Shown here one piece after another: positions 45,076 through 52,710 of a stretch of 64,000 nt of DNA. The notes beneath the pieces were generated by a model. The model did not search any database. It was not told the origin of the DNA and was given only the letters and a program-made list of their open reading frames with translations. How positions within the stretch are numbered: position 1 is the first letter of the stretch; the number at the start of each line of letters is the position of its first letter. A program made the translations under genes and the position numbers. Source of the DNA: Agathobaculum sp. NTUH-O15-33 (lineage in GTDB: Bacteria; Bacillota; Clostridia; Oscillospirales; Butyricicoccaceae); NCBI RefSeq assembly GCF_033193315.1, contig NZ_CP136187.1, forward strand, positions 1,984,001 to 2,048,000. Direction: 5' to 3'.

Positions 45076-46815
45076 TCACGGCGCCCGTTCCTTGCGGCGT
45101 TCATCAATAAAGCCGGTCTCTCGATCCGTCTTATAGCGCTTCGCCTCATGGAGCAGCTCGGCGGCATTGCCGCGCGAGGCGTCGGTGATCGTTTCCCCTG
45201 AAAGAAGGCGTGCGATCTCATCGATCCGCCGCGCTTCATCCATCGGGCTGACATCCGTATAACTGCGCTCGCCCCGCACCGACTTGGAAATGCGCAAATG
45301 ATAGTCGCCCATCGCCGCGATCTGCGGCAAATGCGTCACGCACAGGGTCTGCTTTTGTCCAGCGATCGCGCACAGCTTACGCGCGATCTGCTGTGCGGCG
45401 TGACCGCTGACGCCGGTGTCGATCTCATCAAAGATCAGCATGCCGACCTCCTCGCCTGCCATCAGCACATTTTTCAGCGCCAGCATGATCCGCGAAAGCT
45501 CACCGCCGGACGCGACCTTGGATAACGGTTTTTCCGGCTCGCCGGGATTTACCGATATCTCGAACGCGACCGTATCAAAGCCCTGCTGCGTCAGCTTGGT
45601 ACCGGTACGTACCGCGATGCGCACCCGCACTTTTTCCATGTCCAGCTCGCCGAGTTCCCGCACGATCGCCTGCTCGAGCCGTCCCGCGGCTTCTACGCGG
45701 GCCTCGGTCAGACGGGCAGCGATTTTCTTGGCGTCCGCCAATTCCACACGATACTGCTCGCGCAGAGCGTCACGCCGGGTATCTGCGTTTTGCAGCCCAT
45801 CGAGTTCTTCCGTTATCTTGGCGTGATAAGCGAGGATCTCCTCAATCGTACCGCCGTATTTCTGCTTCAGGCGATAGATCTCGTCCAGCCGCTGCTCCGT
45901 TTGGTCACGCTCCGCGGCGGAAAATTCTAGGTTGCCACAACCACCGGCCACACTGTCCCGCAAATCGGCGGCGAGATATCGAAGCTCCTGCGCGCGCTCG
46001 GCGATGCCTTCATACGCATCAGATATTTCTCCGATCGCCCCCAGCGCTTCGGCAGCGCGGTCGAGCAGAGAACACGCGCCGGCCGCATCGTCTGCATCCT
46101 CATCCCCCGCCAGCGCAAGGCGAGCCTCTTCAAGCGCCGCGGCTATCTTGCCCGCATGGTCAAAAAAGGCCTTTTGCTGCGCAAGCGTTTCATCCTCACC
46201 CGGCTTAAGCGCAGCTTGCTCAATCTCTTCCTTATGAAAAGAGAGCATGTCAACCCGTTGCAGACGTTCCTGCTCGCCGGTTTCCAGCGCGGTAATCTGC
46301 CGGCGCAGCTGTAGAAGCGATTGATAGCGCGGCTGATATTCCGCCAGCAGCGCTTCATTTTGCGCAAAGCCGTCTAAGTAATCAATGTGATACTGCTCGT
46401 CCAACAGCTTTTGTCCATCGTTCTGGCCGTGAATATCAATCAGATAAGGCGCAAGCGTCTTTAGTACCGCGGCCGTAACAGGCTTCATATTCACACGGCA
46501 GGCGCTCTTGCCGTCCGCGTTGATCTGCCGCTGGATATACAGGGTATCCGGCTCCTCGCCGGTCAGGTCGAGCTCCGCCAAAAGGCGGTTAAGGCCGGGT
46601 GAAAGCGCGGAAAATACCGCGCTGACAAAGCCCTTCTGCGCGCCCGAGCGGATTAGCTCGCGGCTGACACGACGGCCGAGAATCGCGCCCACGGAATCGA
46701 TCACGATCGATTTACCCGCGCCGGTCTCGCCGCTCATCACGGTCAGGCCGGGTTCGAGTTCGATATCCGCCTGCTCGATCACGGCAATATTCTCAATATG
46801 CAGCAGCTCGAGCAT
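45076..46815 (-). CDS. recN: DNA repair protein RecN
   Basis: SMC-like ATPase of double-strand break repair. It is 579 residues. Walker A is G29-ETGAGKS at the N-terminus, long coiled coils cover about 150-370, and the C-terminal half has the signature VASGGELSRIMLAL, Walker B MLIFDEIDTGVSG and the LCVTHLPQIA motif. GGGAGGTG precedes the ATG. It lies 30 bases after argR, in the conserved dxs-tlyA-nadK-argR-recN order. Confidence 0.96.
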   Translation of the reverse strand: MLELLHIENIAVIEQADIELEPGLTVMSGETGAGKSIVIDSVGAILGRRVSRELIRSGAQKGFVSAVFSALSPGLNRLLAELDLTGEEPDTLYIQRQINADGKSACRVNMKPVTAAVLKTLAPYLIDIHGQNDGQKLLDEQYHIDYLDGFAQNEALLAEYQPRYQSLLQLRRQITALETGEQERLQRVDMLSFHKEEIEQAALKPGEDETLAQQKAFFDHAGKIAAALEEARLALAGDEDADDAAGACSLLDRAAEALGAIGEISDAYEGIAERAQELRYLAADLRDSVAGGCGNLEFSAAERDQTEQRLDEIYRLKQKYGGTIEEILAYHAKITEELDGLQNADTRRDALREQYRVELADAKKIAARLTEARVEAAGRLEQAIVRELGELDMEKVRVRIAVRTGTKLTQQGFDTVAFEISVNPGEPEKPLSKVASGGELSRIMLALKNVLMAGEEVGMLIFDEIDTGVSGHAAQQIARKLCAIAGQKQTLCVTHLPQIAAMGDYHLRISKSVRGERSYTDVSPMDEARRIDEIARLLSGETITDASRGNAAELLHEAKRYKTDRETGFIDERRKERAP

Positions 46816-46845
46816 GACAGCACCTCCCTTTCCAGCCGCTTATTT

Positions 46846-47301
46846 TCATTGTAGGATTTCCTGCGCTTCGCGGCAAAAGCGTTCCGCGCTTTCGTTATCC
46901 CGCATTACGGCGAACACCGTATCGTCCCCGCCGAGCGTGCCGATGACCTCGGTCGCGCGCATCGCGTCGATCGCCATTGCCGCCGCCTGCCCCAGACCGG
47001 GCAGCGTTTTGATGACGACCATGTTCTGCGCAGCCTGAATGCTGGTCACACACTCGCGGAAAATATTACGCAGGCGTACGGTAAAGCTCTCCGCCGTGCC
47101 GGATGTAGCCGCGGCGTATTTATATTTTCCGGTTTCAGAGGAAAGCGTTTTGATCAGCCGCAGCTCACGGATATCGCGCGAGATCGTCGCCTGCGTCGTA
47201 TTGTAGCCCATGGTGCGCAGGTGGTCGGTCAGTTCCTCCTGCGTTTCTATCTCAAACCGATCGATCAGATCAAGTATCTTTGCTTGACGCTGAAATTTCA
47301 T
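46846..47301 (-). CDS. argR: Arginine repressor ArgR/AhrC
   Basis: Arginine-dependent hexameric regulator of arginine synthesis and breakdown. It is 151 residues. The N-terminal winged helix is at about 1-65 (TQEELTDHLRTMGYNTTQAT, then SRDIRELRLIK). The C-terminal oligomerisation and arginine-binding domain has GTLGGDDTVFAVM with the ligand Asp pair. It lies between nadK and recN; no arg genes are nearby, as usual for this cluster. Confidence 0.95.
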   Translation of the reverse strand: MKFQRQAKILDLIDRFEIETQEELTDHLRTMGYNTTQATISRDIRELRLIKTLSSETGKYKYAAATSGTAESFTVRLRNIFRECVTSIQAAQNMVVIKTLPGLGQAAAMAIDAMRATEVIGTLGGDDTVFAVMRDNESAERFCREAQEILQ

Positions 47302-47319
47302 GCCGCATCCCTCCTCGCC

Positions 47320-48171
47320 TTATAATTTTTGCTGTAATATCTTGTAAAAGCTGTTGCCCTTCAGACGGATCAACTTCGTCCGCAGCGAAGAACGCGTGAT
47401 CTCCACTTGATCCTCCGGACGAATGGCAAAGCCCTGTCCGCCGTCCGCGGAAACGAACACCTCGCTGCCGCCTTCGCACTGCGCGTTGATCGTGATGCGG
47501 CGCTCCGGTCCGAACACAAACGCCTTTGCTTGCAGCGCATGCGCGCAGATCGGCGTGACCGCAAGGTTTTCCGCGCTTGGTTCAATGATCGGCCCGCCGG
47601 CGGAAAGGCCGTAAGCCGTCGTACCCGTCGGCGTGGAAACGATCACGCCATCGCCGTTAAAGGCTGTGACGTCCTCATCATCCGCCGCAATGCGCACACA
47701 CACCACACGAAAAGCGGTGCCCTTGGCAATGACGATATCATTGAGCGAATCGTTTTCATAGACCACGCGATCCCCCCGCCGGATCGCCACGTGCAGCATC
47801 ATCCGGCTATCCAGCGTATATTCTCCGGTAAACAGCCGCTCCATGAGAGAAAGCTCGTCACGCTCCAGTTCGGTCATGAAACCGATATGGCCCAAATTGA
47901 TGCCGAGCAGCGGTACGCCGTGCTGCGCCGCTGCTCGCGCGATGCGCAGCATGGTGCCGTCTCCGCCAAGAACCACCGCCGCATCCGACACACGCATGGC
48001 ATCAACGGATTCCAGAAAATCCGCGCACTCGATTGTGCTCTCCAGCCCGCGCAGCCGTAGAGGCAGCAGCAAACGCGCCCCTTGCCCGCTCAGCAGCGAA
48101 CAGACCTTGGGCAGGATACCGCGCACGCCTTCTTTGCGCATATTAGGGTAAACAAAAATGGTTTTGATCAT
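47320..48171 (-). CDS. nadK: NAD kinase
   Basis: Makes NADP from NAD. It is 283 residues. The catalytic GGDGT motif is in VVLGGDGTMLRIA. The NE-type motif reads YENDSLNDIVIAK, and the glycine-rich motif is DGVIVSTPTGTTAYGLSAGG. It starts 3 bases after the tlyA stop and ends 18 bases before argR. Confidence 0.95.
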   Translation of the reverse strand: MIKTIFVYPNMRKEGVRGILPKVCSLLSGQGARLLLPLRLRGLESTIECADFLESVDAMRVSDAAVVLGGDGTMLRIARAAAQHGVPLLGINLGHIGFMTELERDELSLMERLFTGEYTLDSRMMLHVAIRRGDRVVYENDSLNDIVIAKGTAFRVVCVRIAADDEDVTAFNGDGVIVSTPTGTTAYGLSAGGPIIEPSAENLAVTPICAHALQAKAFVFGPERRITINAQCEGGSEVFVSADGGQGFAIRPEDQVEITRSSLRTKLIRLKGNSFYKILQQKL

Positions 48172-48174
48172 TCT

Positions 48175-48972
48175 TTATCCATCCAATTCCTCGTGCGCCT
48201 GACGCACAATCTCGGAAAGGTCGGGAACGCTGTCCGTCCCCTGCTTTTGCAGATAACCCAAAAACTCAATGTTCCCTTCCGGCCCTTTGATGGGCGAAAA
48301 GGTGACGTTTCGTACGGCAAATCCGGCAGCGCGCGCATTTTCCACAAAGCCCTCGAGCACTTCTAAATGGATCTCCGGCTCGCGCACAACACCCTTTTTC
48401 CCCACCTTGCCGCGGCCCGCTTCAAATTGAGGCTTGATCAGGCAGGCGACGCGGCCCTGCTCCGACAGAAGCTCCGCCACGACGGGCAGAACGATACGAA
48501 GCGAAATAAACGAAACATCGATCACACACAGCGAAGGCGTGTCCGGTAATTGCTCGGGCGTCACATAGCGGATGTTGGTGCGCTCCATGCATACAACGCG
48601 CGGGTCCTGCCGCAGGCTCCAAGCCAGCTGGCCGTAGCCCACGTCGATCGAATAGACCTTTTCCGCGCCGCGCCGCAGCAGGCAATCGGTAAAACCGCCG
48701 GTAGACGCGCCCACGTCCATCACGGTCAGGCCCTTGGGGTCGATCTGGAAATAGTCAAGCGCCTTTTCAATTTTGTGGCCGCCGCGCGAGACAAAGGTCT
48801 TACCCATATCGCGCACTTCTATGTTGGCATCTTCCGGTATGGTCATGCCGGCCTTGTCCGCCTTTTGGCCATCCACATAAACCAGACCGGCCATGATCGT
48901 CGTTTTCGCGCGTTCACGCGACGGGACAAGACCGCGCTCAAACAGCGCGACGTCCAAACGCAGTTTACTCAT
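48175..48972 (-). CDS. tlyA: TlyA-family rRNA 2'-O-methyltransferase
   Basis: S-adenosylmethionine-dependent rRNA methyltransferase (YqxC/TlyA family). It is 265 residues. The N-terminal S4 domain is at about 1-60 (RLDVALFERGLVPSRERAK). The Rossmann FtsJ-like domain has VMDVGASTGGFTDCLL, and the catalytic K-D-K-E set includes KPQFEAG. It overlaps dxs by 4 bases and precedes nadK. Confidence 0.93.
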   Translation of the reverse strand: MSKLRLDVALFERGLVPSRERAKTTIMAGLVYVDGQKADKAGMTIPEDANIEVRDMGKTFVSRGGHKIEKALDYFQIDPKGLTVMDVGASTGGFTDCLLRRGAEKVYSIDVGYGQLAWSLRQDPRVVCMERTNIRYVTPEQLPDTPSLCVIDVSFISLRIVLPVVAELLSEQGRVACLIKPQFEAGRGKVGKKGVVREPEIHLEVLEGFVENARAAGFAVRNVTFSPIKGPEGNIEFLGYLQKQGTDSVPDLSEIVRQAHEELDG

Positions 48973-50834
48973 TTCGCGATCGCCTCCCTCAATGTTTTTG
49001 CCAGACTGGCCGCATCCAAGCCACAGGCCCGGCGCACCTCCTCCACGCTGCCGTGCGGCAGAAATTGGTCGCCTGTGGAACAGAACAGCAAACGCTGCGG
49101 CGCACAGCTACGCGCCGCAAGCAGCGCGGCCAAATACTCTCCCATGCCGCCCGTTTGCACCACGTCCTCCGCGACCAGCACCGCACGATAGGCGCCCAGT
49201 TCTTGTAATAGCGCTTCGCCGGGCGACGCGGAAAGCTCGTTCCATTTATAAACAGCGATCTCACACCCGGTATCCGCAAGCGTATTGGCCGCCTGCAGCG
49301 TCTCCTCCAGCATCGTGCCATAGGTAACGATCGCGGCAGACTTACCTTCTTTGATACGAACAAACGGTTCGGATACCGTGGAAGCCGTGAAGGAAGCTTC
49401 GCCGCCGCGCGGATAGCGAATCGCGACCGCGCCGGTATCGTGATACAGCGCATGACTGAGCATGGCGCGCAGTTCGGCAAAGTTGCTCGGCGCGTAAATT
49501 TTCAGGCCCGGTACCGAGCGCAGAAAGGCCACGTCGAATACGCCGTTATGCGTCGCGCCGTCCGCGCCGACAATGCCCGCGCGGTCGACCGCTAAAACGA
49601 CATGCAGCCCTTCGATCGCCACATCATGAATGATCTGATCATAAGCGCGCTGCAAAAAAGTGGAATAGATCGCACATACGGGCAAAAGCCCTTGCTTGGC
49701 CATACCGGCTGCCATTGCCACCGCGTGCTCTTCCGCGATACCGACATCAAAAAAGCGGCTGCGATAGCGTTCGGCAAAACCGGTCAGGCCTGTGCCGGAT
49801 GGCATCGCGGCCGTAACCGCGCAAATGCGGCCATCCGTTTCGGCCAACCGGCAAAGCTCCTTGCCAAAGCAGGCGGAAAAATCCTGCTTGGTCTCTCCGC
49901 CTGTAATACCGGTCACTGGATTAAACTTAGAAACGCCGTGATAGGTCTCCGGGTCCTGTTCGGACGGCGTATAACCCTTGCCCTTCCGCGTCATGATGTG
50001 CAACAGCACCGGCTTTTTCATTTTTTTAGCCATACGCAGCAGCTCGCACACGGATTTTATATCGTGCCCATCCACCGGGCCGAAATAGGCAAACCCCATC
50101 TGTTCAAAGATCGAGGTCGGCAGCAGCAAAATCTTCAAGCGGCGCTTGATACGGGAAAGGCCATCCGCCAGCTTTTGGCCGCCGGGCATACGGCTCAGCA
50201 CGCCTTTCACCCGTGTCTTTGCGCGCAGATAGCGCGGGTTGACACGTAAGCGGGACAGGTGGCGGTTTAGTCCGCCAACGTTTCGCGCGATCGACATATT
50301 ATTATCGTTCAGCACAACGATCAGCGGTTCGCGGCTGGTGCCTGCGCTGTTGAGCGCCTCATAGGCCATACCGCCGGTCATTGCGCCGTCGCCGATCACA
50401 GCGATCACATGGTATTTCTGATTTTTCAGCGTGCGCGCGTGCGCCATGCCGAGAGCGACCGAGACCGAACTGGACGCGTGCCCCGTGATACAAGGATCCG
50501 CTGGGCTTTCTTCCGGCTTCATAAAACCGGAAAGGCCGCCGAATTGACGCAATGAATCAAACCCTTCGCGCCGATCGGTCAATATTTTATGCACGTAGCT
50601 CTGATGACCGACGTCATATATGATGCGATCCTTCGACGAATCGAACTCGCGTTCCAGCGCGACGGCCAGCTCCACCACACCGAGGTTAGACGCCAAATGC
50701 CCGCCCGTCTTTGAAACATGATCCACAATAAACTCGCGCAAAGACGCTGAAAGCGCGTCGAGTGAATTGTAGGACAGGTTTCGCAGATCGGCCGGGCTTT
50801 TTACATTATCTAAAATTCCGTAGCGTTTTTTCAT
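48969..50834 (-). CDS. dxs: 1-deoxy-D-xylulose-5-phosphate synthase
   Basis: First enzyme of the MEP isoprenoid pathway; thiamine diphosphate-dependent condensation of pyruvate and glyceraldehyde 3-phosphate. It is 621 residues. The N-terminal domain has the active His in YDVGHQSYVHK and the GDG-N ThDP site AVIGDGAMTGG. The middle pyrimidine-binding domain has DVGIAEEHAVAMAAG, and the transketolase C-terminal domain follows. It lies 33 bases after oapA. The dxs-tlyA-nadK-argR-recN order is typical, and this neighbourhood is also where OLE RNA is usually found. Confidence 0.96.
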   Translation of the reverse strand: MKKRYGILDNVKSPADLRNLSYNSLDALSASLREFIVDHVSKTGGHLASNLGVVELAVALEREFDSSKDRIIYDVGHQSYVHKILTDRREGFDSLRQFGGLSGFMKPEESPADPCITGHASSSVSVALGMAHARTLKNQKYHVIAVIGDGAMTGGMAYEALNSAGTSREPLIVVLNDNNMSIARNVGGLNRHLSRLRVNPRYLRAKTRVKGVLSRMPGGQKLADGLSRIKRRLKILLLPTSIFEQMGFAYFGPVDGHDIKSVCELLRMAKKMKKPVLLHIMTRKGKGYTPSEQDPETYHGVSKFNPVTGITGGETKQDFSACFGKELCRLAETDGRICAVTAAMPSGTGLTGFAERYRSRFFDVGIAEEHAVAMAAGMAKQGLLPVCAIYSTFLQRAYDQIIHDVAIEGLHVVLAVDRAGIVGADGATHNGVFDVAFLRSVPGLKIYAPSNFAELRAMLSHALYHDTGAVAIRYPRGGEASFTASTVSEPFVRIKEGKSAAIVTYGTMLEETLQAANTLADTGCEIAVYKWNELSASPGEALLQELGAYRAVLVAEDVVQTGGMGEYLAALLAARSCAPQRLLFCSTGDQFLPHGSVEEVRRACGLDAASLAKTLREAIAK

Positions 50835-50867
50835 ACTTTCCCCTTGGGTGGCAGCTCCTTTTTTCGG

Positions 50868-51462
50868 CTATTTCTTTTTATCGAACGCGATGGGCAGCAC
50901 AGAGAGCACCCTGCCGCATACCGCGAGGATCTTGCCGTTGTTGGCGATCGCAATGCCCTTACCGGCCGCCTTGCCGCCAATGGTCATGGCGGAGATCATA
51001 CCGGTGATCGCAAGGGATATGATGACCGCGCGCAGCGCGCCCGCGCCCGCCGTCATGTGGGCGACGATGAGCGCGCCGGTCGCGCCTGAGATGATGCCAG
51101 CGATATCGCCGATGACATCGTTGCAGATGCTGGATACCTTTTCGGCGTTGCGCGTCATCCAGACCGCTTCCCTTGCGCCCTTCACCTTGCGGGCCGCCAT
51201 GGAGTGAAATTCTTTTTCAGTCGCCGAAGTGGCGGCTACGCCGATCATGTCAAATACGATGCCCAGCGCGATGAAAAGAAACAACACGATAAACGAAGTG
51301 ATCGTATTCGCGTTGTTGAGCGCTTCGCTTGAGAGATAGGACATTGTCATGCTCAGCACCAAGCTGACCGCCATGATCGTTACGACCCAGCGCACATTGA
51401 TCAGACGCGGCGGGCGCGGCGCTTCGCGCTGTTTTTTTCTTCTGTTTGTCGGTTCCTTCCAA
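50868..51462 (-). CDS. oapA: OapA-like OLE-associated membrane protein, with one-base frameshift
   Basis: About 197 residues with four predicted spans. TTG 51462, with AAGGGAG eight bases upstream, starts MEGTDKQKKK. The T7 run at 51432-51438 (A7 on the coding strand) then shifts the frame; A6 gives KKKQREAPRPPRLINVRWVV and the long downstream frame. Total length 595 is a multiple of three plus one. Conserved-looking parts are GVAATSATEKEFHSMAARK and ICNDVIGDIAGIISG, which recall CorB/DUF21-type membrane domains. It follows the structured RNA region and precedes dxs, the known position of OapA, the partner of OLE RNA. The identity depends on that context. Confidence 0.72.
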
Positions 51463-51481
51463 GGATGAAACTCCCTTTTGA

Positions 51482-51504
51482 CGAAAATAACGCCCTTACG
51501 GGCG
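51482..51504 (-). terminator. Hairpin with T-rich tail between the structured RNA and oapA
   Basis: On the - strand CGCCC/GGGCG with a GTAA loop, then TTATTTTC. It is short for a terminator but correctly built. It would define the 3' end of the RNA and let part of the transcripts read into oapA. Confidence 0.6.
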
Positions 51505-52219
51505 ATGGTTAATAAAATAAAGTGGCGGCAGACAGAGTTAATCTTACGGCTTGAGGTTCGGTTGGTTTTCCCCGCGGGCTGCCATGCGTCGCCGCTATGG
51601 GGGTTTCCCATTAAAGCCCGTGCCGGGATGTTACCATCACCGGGACCGAATTGCCACTTAGTCCGTACTGCAATCCTCTGTCTGCCTCTTTTGGAACAGC
51701 CTAGGTGCTTTCCACAACAGGCAACGCGATTCTTAGCCTCTTTTGCAGCTATGGTTTCAAACGTCAATTCCCGCGGCGTTCCTGGCCGGGAAACCGCGGG
51801 CGGATACCTTATCCACCATAACCACGCAAGGCAGGCTACACTGCACACAGCGCTTTGACGTACCGCGCAAACGGGGGTTCAATCCCGTCGCGCGCGGCTG
51901 CCGCCGCACCGCAATACAGGTTTCATCCTGTACCGTAGGCCATCCGTCAACCCCCGAAGAGGTGCTATAGGTGTCCCACGCATACAGGTCTCCACGGCGG
52001 GAGGGTCGGTACTTCATGCCATTGAAGCGCGCCCTCGAGCCTTAACCTCCAGCATCCACCCCAAACTGGGCGTAAGAAGCAAACACCAGAGACTTCATCG
52101 ATATGCCCTTCTACGGATTTTTAGGCCCGTCCTGGGAATCGCATGCGCTGACTAGGATACTGCGCCACTTTTTACACACTCGATCGCAACGTCTGTTTAA
52201 CGTCGTTTATGTCTGTGCG
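51505..52219 (-). ncRNA. Probable OLE RNA (large structured non-coding RNA)
   Basis: About 0.7 kb with no credible coding frame, read from a consensus promoter on the - strand and ending in a hairpin before oapA. Visible pairing includes an 11-bp helix, GGCAGACAGAG (51686-51676) with CTCTGTCTGCC (51537-51527), closing a ~160-base domain. It also includes CCGCGGG/CCCGCGG (51800-51794 with 51776-51770) and a TACAGG/CCTGTA hairpin (51932-51915). OLE RNA is a roughly 600-base membrane-associated RNA of anaerobic Bacillota, encoded just before oapA near dxs, tlyA, argR and recN, as here. RNase P, tmRNA, SRP and 6S signatures are absent. No covariance search was possible; ends are approximate. Confidence 0.72.
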
Positions 52220-52225
52220 TTTTCA

Positions 52226-52255
52226 ATTATAACACTAAATACAGTGCGATTTCAA
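52226..52255 (-). promoter_or_regulatory. Strong promoter of the structured RNA
   Basis: On the - strand TTGAAA (52255-52250), an 18-base spacer, then TATAAT (52231-52226). The predicted start is near 52219. Confidence 0.85.
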
Positions 52256-52499
52256 GAAAATTTTACTGTTTTTTGCGCACTTATATTATCTTTTAAGATC
52301 ATCGAATTTTTTCTGCATCCATCAGTAGATTACAGCGTGCCACTTTCCGCGATATGCGCGGACACATCCTGATACATTTTTCATTCCGCAATGCTTCTGA
52401 TAGCCTGATTATTATACCACTAATCAGAGGTCATCACAAGACGAAGACAAGTATTCCACTAAACCAGATTTGTACCCCATTCCAAAAAACAAATGACTG

Positions 52500-52580
52500 A
52501 AAAAGCATGAGGTCTCGTGCATCCGATACGCTGGGAACGCGCGTTCGCGCGAGATTCTTCACTTCGTACAGAATGACATT
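52500..52580. repeat. Probable dispersed intergenic repeat
   Basis: Contains GAGATTCTTCACTTCGTACA then GAATGACA (52551-52578), close to the GAGATTCTTCGC...CAGAATGACA repeat scattered through many gut Bacillota genomes. A small palindrome (CGCGCGTTCGCGCG) lies beside it. No second copy lies in this window, so the assignment is from memory of that repeat. The remaining gap (52256-52710) shows no gene or terminator I can support. Confidence 0.5.
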
Positions 52581-52710
52581 TGGGTACTCTTCTATTTTGC
52601 AACAGTTTTTTACAGCCCCTGCCACAGCGGCAGATATCTGATACTCTCTGAGTACACGCTACCATACTTAAGCACAGTTCTATTGAGCCGCTATCTTAAG
52701 AACCTTATTT

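Noticed and set aside
51462..51848. The longer upstream frame of the oapA region as a true N-terminus
   Set aside because: It runs through the hairpin and the RNA, lacks a start codon with a ribosome site, and TTG 51462 with AAGGGAG fits once the A7 shift is considered.
51865..51895. A tRNA-like T arm (GGGGGTTCAATCCC) on the + strand
   Set aside because: No matching acceptor, D or anticodon arms around it; the sequence is part of the structured RNA on the other strand.
51757..52017. An 86-codon open frame on the - strand inside the structured RNA
   Set aside because: No ribosome site, no domain, and it overlaps paired regions of the probable OLE RNA.
51505..52219. RNase P RNA, tmRNA, SRP RNA or 6S RNA as identity of the structured region
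   Set aside because: The conserved GAGGAAAGTCC of RNase P, the tRNA-like ends of tmRNA and the SRP domain IV loop are not seen, whereas the oapA/dxs context fits OLE RNA.
52459..52665. A 68-codon open frame on the - strand
   Set aside because: Its translation is the typical artefact of the dispersed intergenic repeat; no ribosome site.
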